Assembly: GCA_014885115.2 (NCBI GenBank)
Contig: WKLE02001063.1
Location: forward strand, 32,984 to 43,055
DNA length: 10,072 nucleotides
Reading direction: 5' to 3'
From: Asterionellopsis glacialis
Lineage: Eukaryota; Bacillariophyta; Plagiogrammaphyceae; Rhaphoneidales; Asterionellopsidaceae
The translations under genes were made by a program, and so were the position numbers. The stretch's first letter is position 1; every line of letters begins with the position of its first letter. Shown piece after piece: positions 7,888 to 10,072 of the stretch. The notes beneath the pieces are model-generated. The model searched no databases, was not told where the DNA came from, and worked only from the letters and a program-made list of their open reading frames with translations.

Positions 7888-8874
7888 ATGAAGACACCTG
7901 TTCTGTTTGCTCTTCTTCTTGTTGTAACAGCCAATAATTCTGTAGATGCTGTTCGAGAACAAGTTTGGCCTTGTCAGCCACAAATGGCCCCCTTACCTGT
8001 ATTTCCTATTCTCCACGACAACAATGCCAAAAAGAGAAGTAAGAACAAGAAGAAGACATTCAAAAAAGAAACATCGTCCATTATTACCAGCAGTAATCAT
8101 AAACTCAAATTTCAAATCATTCCAGCTATCAAATCAGTACCATTGTCCATCTTTCGAAGACATCAACAACAAAATAACAGCGCAGCCGCAGAAAAAGAAG
8201 CAGCCGAACGACAAAGAATAAAAACACAATTAAATACATTAACACAATGTTTTGAACATGTCCATGATGGATCGAATGGTAATATTGATGTCAAGGAACT
8301 TTTACAGGCTTGTCATTCCTTTGCCAAGGCAACACGTGATTCTGGACAACGTGCTGTAGCACGTGATATGGAAAGTAATATCCGCAAGGTAGAAGCCCTG
8401 TATGATGTTGCACCACCTGATCGTCGGAAATCGTTATCGTCCCTTTTAGAATTTGAACGTGATGAAATGGGCATTCATGGTCCAGGTGGAGTATTACGTG
8501 ATCCATCTGCGGCTGTGGGATTTTTATGGATACGACGCAGTTTAGCCTTTCAGGCAGAAATGTACAAGGGTGTCTTGCGTGACCCTACCATGGAACCTAA
8601 AAAAATTGCATTGGATGCCTATGCCTCCCAATTAGATCCATACCATAATTGGGCATTGCGAAAATTATATGTCACATCCTTTCATTCGATGACACCCCCA
8701 CGAAAAGAAATGTTATCTAGAATGGGTGGATTTGAACAAGATGAATTTGGGACAGAAGAAGAACAAGCCACTTTAGAAGATTTACAACGGTTATTGAAAG
8801 TATGGCAACCCATATTGGACGATTGGACAAAAACATATCAAACACTTGATTTAGAAGATACAAGGCGTGTATAG
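7888..8874 (+). CDS. glycolipid transfer protein (GLTP) domain, secretory-type
   Basis: The product has 328 residues. GLTP proteins move single glycosphingolipids between membranes by holding the sugar at the surface and the chains in an all-helical sandwich. The domain covers about 112-275. Residues equivalent to the human GLTP headgroup site are all visible: Asp160, Asn164 and Lys167 in DMESNIRK, Trp214 in FLWIRRSL, and His253 in YHNW. Asn164 and Trp214 are what the glycolipid-binding class has; the ceramide-1-phosphate class (CPTP, ACD11) carries basic residues there. The N-terminus is unusual. MKTPVLFALLLVV and a V-D-A end at residue 21 form a credible signal peptide, followed by a very basic linker (about 48-60). 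The residue after the predicted cut is Val, not the Phe expected for diatom plastid import. Most GLTPs are cytosolic and about 200 residues long. The start has A at -3. A C-terminal acidic helical extension follows the domain. Confidence 0.9.
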   Translation: MKTPVLFALLLVVTANNSVDAVREQVWPCQPQMAPLPVFPILHDNNAKKRSKNKKKTFKKETSSIITSSNHKLKFQIIPAIKSVPLSIFRRHQQQNNSAAAEKEAAERQRIKTQLNTLTQCFEHVHDGSNGNIDVKELLQACHSFAKATRDSGQRAVARDMESNIRKVEALYDVAPPDRRKSLSSLLEFERDEMGIHGPGGVLRDPSAAVGFLWIRRSLAFQAEMYKGVLRDPTMEPKKIALDAYASQLDPYHNWALRKLYVTSFHSMTPPRKEMLSRMGGFEQDEFGTEEEQATLEDLQRLLKVWQPILDDWTKTYQTLDLEDTRRV

Positions 8875-8934
8875 TGCAGTACCTCTGATGATATTTTGTG
8901 CGTAGCAAACGTTAGAGACAAACGCTGTACTGCA
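8875..8934 (+). repeat. 8-bp inverted repeat right after the GLTP stop codon
   Basis: TGCAGTAC (8875-8882) and GTACTGCA (8927-8934) are exact reverse complements, with 44 bases between them. The left arm starts at the base after the TAG. It could close a 3'-UTR stem-loop in the GLTP transcript. The long loop makes the structure weak without inner pairing, and I see little of that. Confidence 0.4.
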
Positions 8935-9237
8935 GCCTCCTTACATCTCAAACTGATACCAATAGAATAGAGAAGGTATCACGAGAGAAGAAAAATTAAT
9001 TCCCTCACAAGACAAACAGAAATGACAACATTGCAGAAAATCAAAGACAATCAATGCTTGGGAAAATGCAGTCTAGTACTTTAGCAAGGATTGAACAATC
9101 GATTCAATAAGACAAAACGACAGTAGAGTATTAGTTGAAATATAATAATTATTTGAAACATATTTGTAACATTCCTCTTGAAGGTCAACTTTTCAATATT
9201 CGCCATGTTTGAAATACACCTGACAAAACAGTGCCAT
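8875..9237. other. convergent 3' spacer between the GLTP and EF-hand genes
   Basis: These 363 bases hold the 3' ends of two convergent genes. An 8-bp inverted repeat begins directly after the GLTP stop. The rest is AT-rich with no supported gene. No polyadenylation signal can be named with confidence. Confidence 0.55.
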
Positions 9238-10056
9238 CTAAACAGCTGTTTTCCGTAAAGTGTCTTTTCGTGGTACGATAAAATCGCGACCAATAAAACT
9301 TTTCGAAAAGTCTATTTCATCAGCCATGACGTGAAATTCTTCACGAGAAATTTTTCGATCACCATTGACATCAAATTTGTTCAACCACTTTTGACAAATT
9401 TCTTCGGATGTTGCAGGTCTAGATAATATGCCAACACCTTTGGTCATTGATTGATCCTTTACAGGAATACTTCCGCCTACAGCCTTGAATCGTTTGATAA
9501 AATGAAGAAGTTCATCTTGATCGATTTCGCCATTTCCATCAATATCAATTGTTTCATATAATAGTTCATGTAGAGCACCATGATCTCCAACATCGGAAAG
9601 TAATATTAAGCACAAAGCACGATAAAATTCCGCAAAGGAAATAAAACCATCACGATTCACATCAGCAATAGCAAATACTTGAAGTAATGCTTCTTCTTGA
9701 TCTGCATCACCCAATGACTCCCCCTTTCCGTCTTCTTTTCCTTGTTCTTGGGGAATTAAATGCTTTACACGTTCTCGGAATTGATCAAGAGAAATTTCAG
9801 TTTCATTCGACCCTGCTATTACATGAGTCCATACGTTTCTAGCCAATTGCATCCGGATGGTTTTTCGGCTTTGTCCATTCCACTGTTTGTACAATTCGGG
9901 ATCATTTGATATATGGGATAATTCAAGGTCCAACCGTTGTCTATCCTTGGGAGTGATTTGTAACTTTGTATCATAAAGAGCTGCCTTTTCGCTGCTTGGA
10001 TCCATCATCTTCCAACCAGCAGCGACTGCGACTGCACCTCCTGCAAGCACTCCCAT
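9238..10056 (-). CDS. EF-hand calcium-binding protein (possibly 5'-partial)
   Basis: At least 272 residues. There are four helix-loop-helix units in two pairs. The first is degenerate (loop about 81-92, containing SNETEISLDQF). The second is canonical (Asp132-Glu143, DVNRDGFISFAE), as is the third (Asp171-Glu182, DIDGNGEIDQDE). The fourth (Asp229-Glu240, DVNGDRKISREE) keeps its acidic ligands but has Arg234 where the loop's usual Gly should be. It is most likely a calcium sensor or calcium-regulated adaptor; no enzymatic domain is visible. The N-terminus shown (GVLAGGAVAVAAGW, residues 2-15) is a short hydrophobic stretch, perhaps a membrane anchor or part of a targeting peptide. The ATG at 10056 has a good Kozak context. 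The five codons upstream of it are open to the window edge, so the true start may lie outside. The C-terminus is basic (RKDTLRKTAV). No specific family name is justified. Confidence 0.85.
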   Translation of the reverse strand: MGVLAGGAVAVAAGWKMMDPSSEKAALYDTKLQITPKDRQRLDLELSHISNDPELYKQWNGQSRKTIRMQLARNVWTHVIAGSNETEISLDQFRERVKHLIPQEQGKEDGKGESLGDADQEEALLQVFAIADVNRDGFISFAEFYRALCLILLSDVGDHGALHELLYETIDIDGNGEIDQDELLHFIKRFKAVGGSIPVKDQSMTKGVGILSRPATSEEICQKWLNKFDVNGDRKISREEFHVMADEIDFSKSFIGRDFIVPRKDTLRKTAV

Positions 10057-10072
10057 GGTCTTTTTAGATCCA

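Overview
The window is nuclear DNA of a eukaryote. It holds four protein genes in alternating orientation (+, -, +, -), with no operon structure. There is one convincing spliceosomal intron (GTAAGT donor, CTAAC branch-like motif, pyrimidine run, TAG acceptor). Start contexts are Kozak-like (A at -3, often G at +4), and the intergenic DNA is compact and AT-rich. The mix of genes is a BSDC1-like BSD protein with a long coiled coil, a glycolipid-transfer protein, an EF-hand protein and a large lineage-specific repeat protein. With the short intron and small gene spacing this suggests a single-celled alga, most likely a diatom or other stramenopile. That assignment is an inference from style, not proof.

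Layout: (1) 1-168 is the leader of the first gene. (2) 169-3388 (+) encodes a protein of about 1035 residues that I do not recognise. It has five copies of a 12-residue MY-x-[ST]-[VI]-x3-[ILM]-GYP motif, a 24-residue tandem duplication, two Ala-rich hydrophobic segments in an acidic disordered context, and a C-terminal region that looks folded. A 112-bp intron near the 3' end changes the last residues. (3) 3389-4279 is the convergent intergenic region, with a diverged non-coding duplication of about 115 bp. (4) 4280-6646 (-) encodes a 788-residue BSDC1-like protein with an acidic tract, a long coiled coil and a Trp/acidic tail. (5) 6647-7887 is a long divergent intergenic region with several short perfect dyads and a CACGTG box. 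(6) 7888-8874 (+) encodes a glycolipid-transfer-protein (GLTP) domain behind an apparent signal peptide. All five expected headgroup residues are present. (7) 8875-9237 is a short convergent spacer. (8) 9238-10056 (-) encodes an EF-hand protein with three recognisable calcium loops and one degenerate loop. Its reading frame stays open to the window edge.

The four genes share no obvious pathway. Two may bear on membranes or lipids (the BSD protein and the GLTP protein), but adjacency means little in this kind of genome. The items most worth following up are the GYP-repeat protein with its corrected C-terminus, the secretory-type GLTP, and the non-coding duplication at 3862-4132.
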